A stretch of 64,000 nucleotides of DNA from CAZDXJ01 sp050303615 (GTDB lineage: Bacteria > Pseudomonadota > Gammaproteobacteria > Methylococcales > Methylomonadaceae), in the NCBI GenBank assembly GCA_050303615.1, contig JBNLCC010000127.1, positions 1 through 64,000 of the forward strand, written 5' to 3'. The notes beneath the pieces are model-generated. The model had not been told where the DNA came from and did no database searches. It saw nothing but the letters and a program-made list of their open reading frames with translations. The translations under genes were made by a program, and so were the position numbers. How positions within the stretch are numbered: the stretch's first letter is position 1; the number at the start of each line of letters is the position of its first letter. Shown one piece after another: positions 53,719 to 61,520 of this stretch.

Positions 53719-54864
53719 TTAGCGGCGTTGTTTTTTACACCACTGCACCGGATCAACCGGCTTCCCTTTATTCCTGATACCGAAATAAAGTCCCACCCGC
53801 TCTCTTCCGCCGCTGTTACCGACTGATGCAATAATATCGCCGGCTTCTACCCAGTCACCGACACTTTTGTATAGACTTTGATTAAAAGCGTAAAGTGTCA
53901 TATATCCTTTACCATGATCGATAATAACCAGTAATCCGTACCCTCTAAGCCAGTCGGCATACACGACTCGCCCGCGACTTATGGCACGGATATCGTCGCC
54001 CTCGTCCGCAGCGATCAAAACGCCGTCCCAACGGCTTTCAGAACGCCGGCTGCCAAAGGTTTTAACTAACTTCCCTTTTATAGGCCAGGGCAATTGACCT
54101 TTTTTCTGTAGAAAAGGCTTACCGGGACCGGACTCAACAGGATAATCATCCAGCGCTTTCTGTAAAGCTGCGATCAATTGCTGAAGTCTTTGTTCACTTT
54201 CAAGCAGCTTATTTAATTGCTGTTGTTTGGATAACTGATCTTTGTTCAGTTTGGTTAAGAAAAGTTCCCGCTGTTGCTTAGTCTCTAACAGAGCATTTTG
54301 CTCGACTGTTTTTTGTTCTTGTAGCTTCTGCAGCCGCGCAGACTGCAGCATTTGCTCCTTTTCCAGTTCGTTTAAGCGGGACAAACTTGCGGTTATATCT
54401 TCAAGCTTGGCCAGTCTTGCCCTGTTAAAATAGTCATAATATACCATCATTCTGCTGGATAACGCCGGATCCTGCTGATTTAGCAGTAATTTCAGCTTTT
54501 CACTTTTTCCCAAGGCATGTGCAGCGCGTATCTGACCTTGCAAGCCTTTTTTGTGCCGATCAATGTTTTGTCGCTGTTTGTTTATATTCTGGCGAATTTC
54601 CGTCAATTGCTGCCGCGTATTGCTTGCTTGCTCAGCCAATTGCTTTAAAGTAAGCGCAATAACTCCATAGTTTTTTTCAATTTCCGCCAACTGGCTGTGC
54701 AAACGTTCTTTTTTTTCCCGAATTTGTTCAATATTCAGGGCTACCTGTTTAATCCTGTCTCGAACCTCAGATAGCTCCTTATTTTTTATTGCTATATCAG
54801 CGGCAGCGAATGCTATATCGAAGAACAGCATGCACCACAAAAACAAGATAATACGCATTCGCAA
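53719..54864 (-). CDS. envC: murein hydrolase activator EnvC
   Basis: EnvC activates septal amidases from the periplasm. The protein has 381 residues: a signal peptide (IILFLWCMLFFDIAFAAA), a long coiled coil at about 25-245, and a C-terminal LytM/M23 fold. The usual zinc ligands are absent: the HxGID segment reads WDGVLIAA and the HxH segment reads GLYFGIR, which is the known hallmark of EnvC activators rather than active endopeptidases. ctpA follows downstream. The phosphoglycerate mutase gene often found upstream of envC is missing. Confidence 0.93.
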   Translation of the reverse strand: MRMRIILFLWCMLFFDIAFAAADIAIKNKELSEVRDRIKQVALNIEQIREKKERLHSQLAEIEKNYGVIALTLKQLAEQASNTRQQLTEIRQNINKQRQNIDRHKKGLQGQIRAAHALGKSEKLKLLLNQQDPALSSRMMVYYDYFNRARLAKLEDITASLSRLNELEKEQMLQSARLQKLQEQKTVEQNALLETKQQRELFLTKLNKDQLSKQQQLNKLLESEQRLQQLIAALQKALDDYPVESGPGKPFLQKKGQLPWPIKGKLVKTFGSRRSESRWDGVLIAADEGDDIRAISRGRVVYADWLRGYGLLVIIDHGKGYMTLYAFNQSLYKSVGDWVEAGDIIASVGNSGGRERVGLYFGIRNKGKPVDPVQWCKKQRR

Positions 54865-55353
54865 ATCAAAGTGACTTATAAAATGATTGACCGTTCATTT
54901 CCGGCGACGGATCAATCCCCGGAAGGTGCGATAGGGTGGACGACTGATCTATCAATTCTACGGCCATTCCCGATTCAGCGTACCCCGCCATGGCTTATCG
55001 GTCGGGAATCTCGCATTATACTTGCCGTTTTCCACGGTGCCGAATCCATATAAAACCGACAATACGACAGATTTAGACTGGTTCATCATTTGCGCAGCTT
55101 CTTTGGATTGTTTGGTTTTAATATTTTCACTCCTGAATGCCGATGGATTAATTAACTTTGCTCTCGGCTCATCACCAATAACAATTGAAATAGAGGCGAT
55201 AATTTGTTAGTATTTATGACTTTTTCAATTTTATCGAAATAAAAAAGCCCGCATTTAAATCAGCATTATATTAATATCTATCGACAACTTCTATGGACAA
55301 ATAGTTAACATTATGTTTTTTTAATTGAAATTTACTGCAGCGTGCGAATTAAC
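54865..55353. other. divergent intergenic region between envC and the ArsR gene
   Basis: About 490 bases. The left half has an ATTCCCGA/TCGGGAAT inverted repeat (54966-54973 and 55002-55009) and two short open frames without recognisable content. The right part is very AT-rich and holds a perfect palindrome at 55268-55277. It should contain the promoters of envC and of the ArsR-rhodanese operon. Confidence 0.45.
55268..55277. promoter_or_regulatory. perfect palindrome, candidate ArsR-family operator
   Basis: ATATTAATAT lies about 77 bases upstream of the ArsR start in AT-rich DNA. ArsR-family operators are AT-rich palindromes of this kind, and autoregulation is usual. The assignment is tentative. 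Confidence 0.35.
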
Positions 55354-55665
55354 ATGGAAACCAATGAAGATCATATCAATTATAAAGATGCTGACATAAC
55401 AAGGGCGGCACGGTGCCTGAAAGCAATGTCGCATCCGTTGCGGCTAAAAATTCTATGCGTACTCGGCAATAATTCTATCAGCGTGCAAGACATTGTCGAA
55501 AAAGTCGGCACCAGTCAAAGCAACATTTCTCAGCATTTAGCCATATTAAGAGAAAAAGATATACTCGGTTATAAAAAAGAAGCGAACCGCGTCTACTACT
55601 TCATAGACGACGAGCGTATGCTGCAGCTCATCAAAATGATGCGCGATGTTTTTTGCAACGACTGA
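55354..55665 (+). CDS. ArsR-family regulator with BigR/SqrR/YgaV-type cysteine pair
   Basis: The protein has 103 residues from the ATG at 55354 (a GTG 4 codons upstream is possible). The winged helix-turn-helix is clear: LKAMSHPLRLKILCVLG, VQDIVEKVGTSQSNISQHLAIL and NRVYYFIDDERM. Metal-site motifs of ArsR/SmtB (ELCVCDL) are absent. Instead Cys35 (KILCVL) and Cys101 (DVFCND) lie 66 residues apart, the spacing of the two redox cysteines in BigR and SqrR, which form a polysulfide bridge on sensing persulfide. The downstream rhodanese fits a sulfur-responsive role. A third Cys (21) is extra. DNA target and signal are inferred. Confidence 0.85.
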   Translation: METNEDHINYKDADITRAARCLKAMSHPLRLKILCVLGNNSISVQDIVEKVGTSQSNISQHLAILREKDILGYKKEANRVYYFIDDERMLQLIKMMRDVFCND

Positions 55666-55706
55666 TAAAATAGACCGCTCACTTTTTTTATTACCTAAGG
55701 TTATCA

Positions 55707-56141
55707 ATGGATCGTTATATAGATTTTATCACCAATCACTGGATGCTTTTCGTCGCCCTCTGCGTGGTTACTTTTTTGCTTATTCAGGATTTGATAGAAA
55801 GTTTATTAAATAAATTCGAGTCGATTTCGCCGCTCATGGCCGTCACCAAAATGAATGACGAGAGTACCGTTATTATTGATGTCAGTGAAGAAAATGAGTT
55901 TGCTAGCGGCCATATAGAAAATGCAGTCAATGCACCGTTCGGCAACTTTGACCAGCACAGCGACAAACTTGCCCCCTATAAATCATCGCCGGTAATTGTT
56001 GTCTGCCAAACCGGTGCGCGTTCCGCCTCCGCCTGTAAAAAACTGAGCAAAATGGGCTTTGAAAACATACTTAACATGACCGGCGGTATACGCTCCTGGA
56101 AAGAAAACAATTTACCGATCAAAATAACAAAGAAAAATTAA
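55707..56141 (+). CDS. membrane-anchored rhodanese-like protein
   Basis: The protein has 144 residues. One membrane segment at about 11-28 (HWMLFVALCVVTFLLIQ) precedes a single rhodanese domain at about 40-140. The active-site loop is CQTGARS with Cys100, which would carry the persulfide, and the domain also shows DVSEENEFASGHIENAVNAP and NMTGGIRSWKENNLP. This is the YibN-type arrangement usually found before secB (with grxC between in enterics; grxC is absent here). It lies 41 bases after the ArsR gene, which probably controls it. Confidence 0.92.
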   Translation: MDRYIDFITNHWMLFVALCVVTFLLIQDLIESLLNKFESISPLMAVTKMNDESTVIIDVSEENEFASGHIENAVNAPFGNFDQHSDKLAPYKSSPVIVVCQTGARSASACKKLSKMGFENILNMTGGIRSWKENNLPIKITKKN

Positions 56142-56200
56142 ACACATTTTGATCTAATTACTTAACCCTCATTTTCAACCAACATACAGATAAAATCGCC

Positions 56201-56671
56201 ATGGCCGAAGAAAAACAATTTTCCATCCAAAGGATATATACCAAGGACATCTCTTTCGAGACTCCCAATTCACCCAAAGTATTTACTGAAGCATGGAAAC
56301 CTGAAGTTGAATTCAATATGGGATCTCACGTTGAACCCATAGACCAAAAACACTATGAAGTCATATTAACCATTACCGTTACCGTTAAAAGTGGCGGTAA
56401 TACTGCCTACCTGGCCGAAGCAAGCCAAGCCGGGATCTTTGTTCTGGAGAATTTTTCCGACAGAGAGAAAGGCCCAATGATAGGCAGCTACTGCCCTAAC
56501 ATTCTGTTCCCTTTTGCCAGAGAAGTCATTTCCGACCTCGTTGTAAAAGGCGGTTTTCCGCAATTACTACTGGCCCCTGTCAATTTTGATGCGCTTTATG
56601 CTCAGCATATTCAGCAGAAGCAGGCGCAAGCCCAGCAAAACGAACCAGCAGACACGGAAACTATTAACTAA
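56201..56671 (+). CDS. secB: protein export chaperone SecB
   Basis: SecB is a tetrameric cytosolic chaperone that keeps preproteins unfolded and delivers them to SecA. The protein has 156 residues: FSIQRIYTKDISFETPNSP, then YEVILTITVTVKSG, EASQAGIFVLENF and CPNILFPFAREVISDLVVKGGFPQLLLAPVNFDALY, the strongly conserved C-terminal half. The Gln-rich tail is flexible. It sits between the rhodanese and gpsA, as in E. coli; secA lies at the right edge of the window. Confidence 0.98.
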   Translation: MAEEKQFSIQRIYTKDISFETPNSPKVFTEAWKPEVEFNMGSHVEPIDQKHYEVILTITVTVKSGGNTAYLAEASQAGIFVLENFSDREKGPMIGSYCPNILFPFAREVISDLVVKGGFPQLLLAPVNFDALYAQHIQQKQAQAQQNEPADTETIN

Positions 56672-56680
56672 CCGTATCGC

Positions 56681-57679
56681 ATGGACACCGGGATCAGTAT
56701 TCTTGGGGCGGGCACGTGGGGTACCGCGCTGGCGATTTTGGCAGCCCGTAACGGCTGCCAAACGATGCTCTGGGGACACACACCGGAACATATTGAGTCC
56801 CTTCGAATACATAATGAAAACAGCCGATATTTACCGGGCTTAAAATTTCCCGGCAAATTGAGTGTCACAGATTCTATAGAGGAAGCATGCCGATTCAGCA
56901 GACTGTTATTAATTTCCGTGCCCAGCCATGCATTTAGCGAAACATTATTAAAGCTAAAACCTCACATATATGCAGATACCCGCATTGCTTGGGCAACCAA
57001 AGGTTTTAACCCTGATGACAGCGCCCTGCTGCATCAGGTCGTCGCGGCAATTCTTCCGGGGGATATTCCCACCGCCATTCTCTCCGGCCCCACCTTTGCC
57101 CGTGAAGTTGCGGCCGATTTGCCGACCGCCGTTACCATTGCATCGACCAGGCCTGAGTTTGCCGACCAACTGGCCACGATTTTACACAGTCAAAACTTTA
57201 GAGCCTATACGAGTACCGATATTATCGGCGTGCAAATTGGCGGAGCCGTTAAAAATATTCTTGCTATTGCTGCCGGCATTTCAGATGGACTCGGTTTTGG
57301 AGCAAATACCAGGGCGGCATTGATCACCAGAGGCCTACACGAAATCATGCGCCTGGGAATCGCTATGGGAGGAAGACAGGAAACATTTATGGGGCTTGCC
57401 GGACTCGGCGATCTGGTCCTGACATGCACCGACAACCAATCCAGAAACCGACGCTTTGGGCTGGGCCTGGGTAAAGGAGCAGGCAGAGAACAAACGATTA
57501 AACAAATTAACCAGGAAATTGAAGGTATTGCGGCTACCAAAGAAACCATCTTACTGGCTAAAAAATACGACGTCGATATGCCGATCGCAGTACAAACATA
57601 TAAAGTTCTTTTTGAAGACCTCCCCCCACTGACCGCGGTACATAATCTTCTTGACCGGGATAAGAAGGCCGAAACATAG
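56681..57679 (+). CDS. gpsA: NAD(P)-dependent glycerol-3-phosphate dehydrogenase
   Basis: GpsA makes sn-glycerol 3-phosphate from dihydroxyacetone phosphate for phospholipid synthesis. The protein has 332 residues: the dinucleotide loop ISILGAGTWGTALAIL, WATKGFNPD, LSGPTFAREVA, the catalytic Lys region VQIGGAVKNILAIAAGISDG and GLAGLGDLVLTCTDNQSRNRRFG. It begins 9 bases after the secB stop, a standard secB-gpsA pair. Confidence 0.98.
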   Translation: MDTGISILGAGTWGTALAILAARNGCQTMLWGHTPEHIESLRIHNENSRYLPGLKFPGKLSVTDSIEEACRFSRLLLISVPSHAFSETLLKLKPHIYADTRIAWATKGFNPDDSALLHQVVAAILPGDIPTAILSGPTFAREVAADLPTAVTIASTRPEFADQLATILHSQNFRAYTSTDIIGVQIGGAVKNILAIAAGISDGLGFGANTRAALITRGLHEIMRLGIAMGGRQETFMGLAGLGDLVLTCTDNQSRNRRFGLGLGKGAGREQTIKQINQEIEGIAATKETILLAKKYDVDMPIAVQTYKVLFEDLPPLTAVHNLLDRDKKAET

Positions 57680-57738
57680 CAATCCGTTACATCAAAAAAA
57701 CTGGCCGAAAATCCATTATTAGTCTATTCTATTTACTA

Positions 57739-57755
57739 TAAGTTTTATAAACTTA
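57739..57755. repeat. 17-bp palindrome upstream of the TusB-like gene
   Basis: TAAGTTT (57739-57745), centre TAT, AAACTTA (57749-57755). It is perfect, AT-rich and 55 bases before the TusB-like start, in the gap after gpsA. It may be an operator or a weak hairpin. Confidence 0.45.
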
Positions 57756-57810
57756 CCTAATATTTCTAATGTAAATTATTTTAAATAGACTACTATAGAT
57801 GGAGCTTGCC

Positions 57811-58101
57811 ATGCTACACATCATCGACAGCTTTCCAGTAGACCACTCAGAACTGGAATTAACCAATTCCGGCGATACCGTTTTGTTTCTTAAAAATGCG
57901 GTTTTCGCAGTGAAAAAATGCGACAGTAATTTGAGTATGTTAAGACAAGTGCTTTCCCATTTGAATATGTGCGTGCGCAAAACAGACTTGATCTCACGCG
58001 GACTTTCTCCCAGCGAACTTGCACACAATGTTACCATTATTGACGAGCAGGAATACCGGGCCATAACCGAACAGGATGGCGCGATCAGGTCTTGGAACTG
58101 A
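57811..58101 (+). CDS. TusB/DsrH-like sulfur relay protein
   Basis: The protein has 96 residues. The start at 57811 is set by GGAG at 57801-57804, about 6 bases upstream; an ATG at 57799 overlaps that site. The family pattern is visible: MLHII at the N-terminus, SGDTVLFLKNAVFAV in the middle, DLISRGLSP and a Trp near the C-terminus (IRSWN). TusB acts in the TusBCD complex that relays persulfide sulfur to TusE for tRNA 2-thiouridine, and DsrH is its sulfur-oxidation counterpart. No tusC, tusD or dsrE/F lies adjacent, which is unusual. It converges on trmL. Confidence 0.75.
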   Translation: MLHIIDSFPVDHSELELTNSGDTVLFLKNAVFAVKKCDSNLSMLRQVLSHLNMCVRKTDLISRGLSPSELAHNVTIIDEQEYRAITEQDGAIRSWN

Positions 58102-58126
58102 TCATCATCACGGCTTGACTGATTAT

Positions 58127-58591
58127 TTAATTTCCTGTCCCGAACCCCAACTGCCGCCAAGCTTCGTAGACCACGACGGCAACTGCATTGGACAAATTCA
58201 GGCTGCGGCTCTGTGGCGTCATTGGAATCAGCAGGCGGTTCGACCTCTCCAAAGAATCAAGAATATGCTCGGGCAGACCACGAGTTTCGGGGCCAAACAG
58301 CAGAGAATCGTTAGCTTGATACGTGATCTCCGAATACCTCCTTGTACCCTTGGTGGTCAACGCCAGCACTCTCTGCGGGCGCATTTTCTCCAAAAACGAT
58401 TGATAATCGGGATAAGTTCGAACATCGGCAAAATCCCGGTAGTCCAACCCGGCGCGGCGCAGTTTTTTTTCATCCAGCTTAAACCCCAACGGCTCGATTA
58501 GATGCAAGCGGCTTCCGGTATTGGCCGCAAGCCGCATAATATTACCGGTATTTGGCGGAATCTCCGGTTGATAAAGCACGATATTGAGCAT
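58127..58591 (-). CDS. trmL: tRNA (cytidine(34)-2'-O)-methyltransferase TrmL
   Basis: TrmL is a SPOUT methyltransferase that modifies the wobble nucleotide of leucine tRNAs. The protein has 154 residues from the ATG at 58591, giving MLNIVLYQPEIPPNTGNIMRL; the open frame extends 17 codons further without family features. SAM-knot motifs are LLFGPETRGLP and LIPMTPQSRSLNLSNAVAVVVYEAWRQ. It stands alone, convergent with the TusB-like gene, with a 25-base gap. Confidence 0.95.
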   Translation of the reverse strand: MLNIVLYQPEIPPNTGNIMRLAANTGSRLHLIEPLGFKLDEKKLRRAGLDYRDFADVRTYPDYQSFLEKMRPQRVLALTTKGTRRYSEITYQANDSLLFGPETRGLPEHILDSLERSNRLLIPMTPQSRSLNLSNAVAVVVYEAWRQLGFGTGN

Positions 58592-58846
58592 AATGATAAG
58601 TCTGCGGATTAAATATCCAGATTCAAACAAACCGACCGCCAACTAGGCAACGAACGAGGTTTTCAAATTTTATAAAAACTCCTGCGGCCCCTCATCACCT
58701 TGGCAACTGGCGCTCATCGTGCCAGCAAAACCAAACGAGCGAATAACACCTTAACTTGGACGACAGCATAGATGCCCTGCAAACGCTGCTGAGCAGCGCG
58801 CCAACTCATAAAACGCATCACCCTTTAACCATTTTGCTTTTGCCGA

Positions 58847-61351
58847 TCAATAATCCTTCGGCTCAACCGGCTCAAGCCTCCAGATTTCCCTGTTATATTC
58901 CCGTATCGTCCTATCAGTAGAAAACTTGGCGCTGGCCGCGCAGTTTAGGATGCTCATTTTTGTCCAACGCTCCTGATCCTGATAGGCTTCCTCCACCCTT
59001 TTCTGTGCATCGATATAGCTGCGAAAATCGGCAATTGTCATCCAGGGATCATTTGGGCTTTTTAAAGACTTGATGATATCGCTAAACTTTCCGGGTTCAA
59101 ACTGATTAAAATGCCCGCACTCCAGCAAATTCATAACGCGCTGTAAATCCTCGTCCTGTTCGATAATCGATTGCGGATCATAATGCGGGCGCAAATCCTG
59201 TATTTGTTCCTCAGTCAGGCCGAAAAGAAAAAAATTGTCAGCACCGACTTCTTCCCTGATTTCAATATTCGCTCCATCCAAAGTGCCTATTGTTAAAGCT
59301 CCATTCATCATGAATTTCATGTTACCGGTACCGGACGCCTCCTTCCCTGCCGTGGAAATCTGCTCGGATAAATCAGCTCCGGGACAAATTTTTTCCATCG
59401 CGGAAACCCTATAATTCGGTAAAAAAACCATTTTCAAGCGATTGCCGACATCGACGTCGGCGTCGACCACCTTGGCAACGTTATTAATCAATTTGATAAT
59501 CCTTTTTGCCATGTGATAACCCGGAGCGGCCTTTCCGCCAATCAGGACACAACGGGGAATCCAGTTCTCCGTGTCGCCCCGCTTAATCCGGTCATACATA
59601 TGTATCACATGCAGCACATTAAGTAATTGCCGCTTATATTCATGAATACGTTTGACCTGGACATCGAATAATGCATCCACACTCAATTCCACATCGAGCT
59701 CGGCTTTCTTAAAGTCGATCAACCGTTGCTTAGCGCTTTGCTGGACGGCATGCCAACGTTTACGGAATTCGGCATTTTCTGCATAGGGCACCAGTTTATG
59801 CAGCTCTTCAAGATCAACCAACCAGCCGTCGCCGATCGTTTCGCTGATCAATTCCGCCAAATCCGGGTTGCATGCGGCCAGCCAGCGGCGAGGCGTGACA
59901 CCGTTGGTTTTATTGTTGAATTTTCCCGGCCAAAGTTCGTAAAAATCCTTAAACAGTCCTTTCTGAAGCAGATCGGAATGCAACTGCGCCACACCATTCA
60001 CCGAGAAGCTGCCCACAATCGCCAGATAAGCCATTCTCACTTGCTTGACCGGGCCTTCTTCGATCAACGACATTCTGCTCATCCGCTCGTTATCACCGGG
60101 CCAGTGAGCGGACACCTCCGACAAGAACCGAGCATTAATTTCGTAGATTATGTCCATCAGTCGCGGCAGTAACCGTTGGAACAGATCGACCGGCCATTTT
60201 TCTAATGCCTCAGGCAGCAAGGTATGATTGGTATATGCCATCGTCTGGCGGGTGATAGACCAGGCCCTGTCCCAGGTTAGACCGTGCTCATCCATTAACA
60301 GCCGCATCAGTTCAGCAACCGCAATACTCGGATGAGTATCATTCAACTGAAAGCAGTGCTTCTCTGCAAAACGGCAGAAATCCTTGCCATGCCGATCAAC
60401 CCAACCGGAAATCACATCCTGCAAACTGGCAGAGGCGAGAAAGTATTGCTGTTGTAGCCGCAACTCTTTACCGTTTTCATTGGCATCGTTAGGATACAAG
60501 ACCATGGTAATCTGTTCCGCATTGTTTTTTGCTGCAACAGCTTCAGGATAGCTGCCGGCATTAAATTCCTGCAGATCAAACTCTTCAGTAGCCATCGCTT
60601 TCCATAAACGCAGTGTATTGACGGTGCCATTCCGATAACCCGGTACCGGCGTATCATATGGCACGGCCAATACATCCCGGGTATCGACCCAACAAACTCT
60701 TGTACTACCGTCTTCCTCGGTCCATATCCGGGTTTGGCCGCCAAATTTAATCCGCCGGATGTGCTCCGGTCTTTCAATTTCCCATACGTTGCCGTTGCGT
60801 AACCAGTGATCGGGCTTTTCCATTTGCTCGCCGTTAATAATTTCCTGCGCAAACATACCGTATTCATATCTCAACCCGTAGCCGGTTACCGGCAACTGCA
60901 ATGTCGCACAGCTGTCAATAAAGCAGGCAGCCAATCGCCCCAGACCGCCATTCCCCAGCCCCGCATCCGGTTCGCTGTCGATCAATTCCTCAATGTCCAA
61001 TCCAAGCTCATACATCGCGCGGGTTGCGGCATCGGTAACACCCAGGTTAAGCATGGCGTTACTCAAGGTCCTACCCATCAGAAATTCCATTGAAAGGTAA
61101 TAAGCCTTTTTACAGTTTTGTTCCTTATAGGTATGTTGGGTATTTTTCCAACGCTCCACGAGCCGGTCACTGATGACAAGCGACAAAGCCTCGTAGGCAT
61201 AATGCGGTGATTTACAACTTTGATCCCGCCCCAATCTGTGACCGTAATAATGTTTAAAATCGGCAATCAGGTTTTTTTTCTCCATGCCCAACTTGGGCAG
61301 ATTGGTAATAGTTGCCTTGGGGCGGCTTTTTTGGAAATTTGTGTTCGGCAT
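58847..61351 (-). CDS. glgP: glycogen/starch phosphorylase
   Basis: The enzyme releases glucose-1-phosphate from alpha-1,4-glucans with pyridoxal phosphate. The protein has 834 residues from the ATG at 61351; a TTG 2 codons upstream is less likely. Landmarks are YYLSMEFLMGRTLSNAMLNL, DAGLGNGGLGRLAACFIDS, LPVTGYGLRYEYGMF, QLNDTHPSIAVAELMRLLMD, and the PLP-Lys site EASGTGNMKFMMNGALTIGT. No other glg gene is adjacent; secA is 169 bases upstream on the same strand. A glycogen store is implied. Confidence 0.97.
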   Translation of the reverse strand: MPNTNFQKSRPKATITNLPKLGMEKKNLIADFKHYYGHRLGRDQSCKSPHYAYEALSLVISDRLVERWKNTQHTYKEQNCKKAYYLSMEFLMGRTLSNAMLNLGVTDAATRAMYELGLDIEELIDSEPDAGLGNGGLGRLAACFIDSCATLQLPVTGYGLRYEYGMFAQEIINGEQMEKPDHWLRNGNVWEIERPEHIRRIKFGGQTRIWTEEDGSTRVCWVDTRDVLAVPYDTPVPGYRNGTVNTLRLWKAMATEEFDLQEFNAGSYPEAVAAKNNAEQITMVLYPNDANENGKELRLQQQYFLASASLQDVISGWVDRHGKDFCRFAEKHCFQLNDTHPSIAVAELMRLLMDEHGLTWDRAWSITRQTMAYTNHTLLPEALEKWPVDLFQRLLPRLMDIIYEINARFLSEVSAHWPGDNERMSRMSLIEEGPVKQVRMAYLAIVGSFSVNGVAQLHSDLLQKGLFKDFYELWPGKFNNKTNGVTPRRWLAACNPDLAELISETIGDGWLVDLEELHKLVPYAENAEFRKRWHAVQQSAKQRLIDFKKAELDVELSVDALFDVQVKRIHEYKRQLLNVLHVIHMYDRIKRGDTENWIPRCVLIGGKAAPGYHMAKRIIKLINNVAKVVDADVDVGNRLKMVFLPNYRVSAMEKICPGADLSEQISTAGKEASGTGNMKFMMNGALTIGTLDGANIEIREEVGADNFFLFGLTEEQIQDLRPHYDPQSIIEQDEDLQRVMNLLECGHFNQFEPGKFSDIIKSLKSPNDPWMTIADFRSYIDAQKRVEEAYQDQERWTKMSILNCAASAKFSTDRTIREYNREIWRLEPVEPKDY

Positions 61352-61442
61352 AATCAAATAGTTTTGGTTTAAATTGGTTTCAGCCGGTTATTGAGTTTTT
61401 AAAGCATTGTTGCGGATTTAAGCTTATACGGACTTAAACGGA

Positions 61443-61460
61443 AAATCCGGTGAAACCGGC
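61443..61460 (-). terminator. possible secA terminator
   Basis: On the minus strand GCCGGT-TTC-ACCGG is followed by ATTTTCCGTTT. The stem is short (5-6 bp) but GC-rich, about 60 bases after the secA stop and before glgP. Confidence 0.4.
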
Positions 61461-61520
61461 ACATTGAAAAACAGGCAGCCGGTAGAATGAAAGCATCCTC
61501 CTACCAGCCCAAATGGATAT

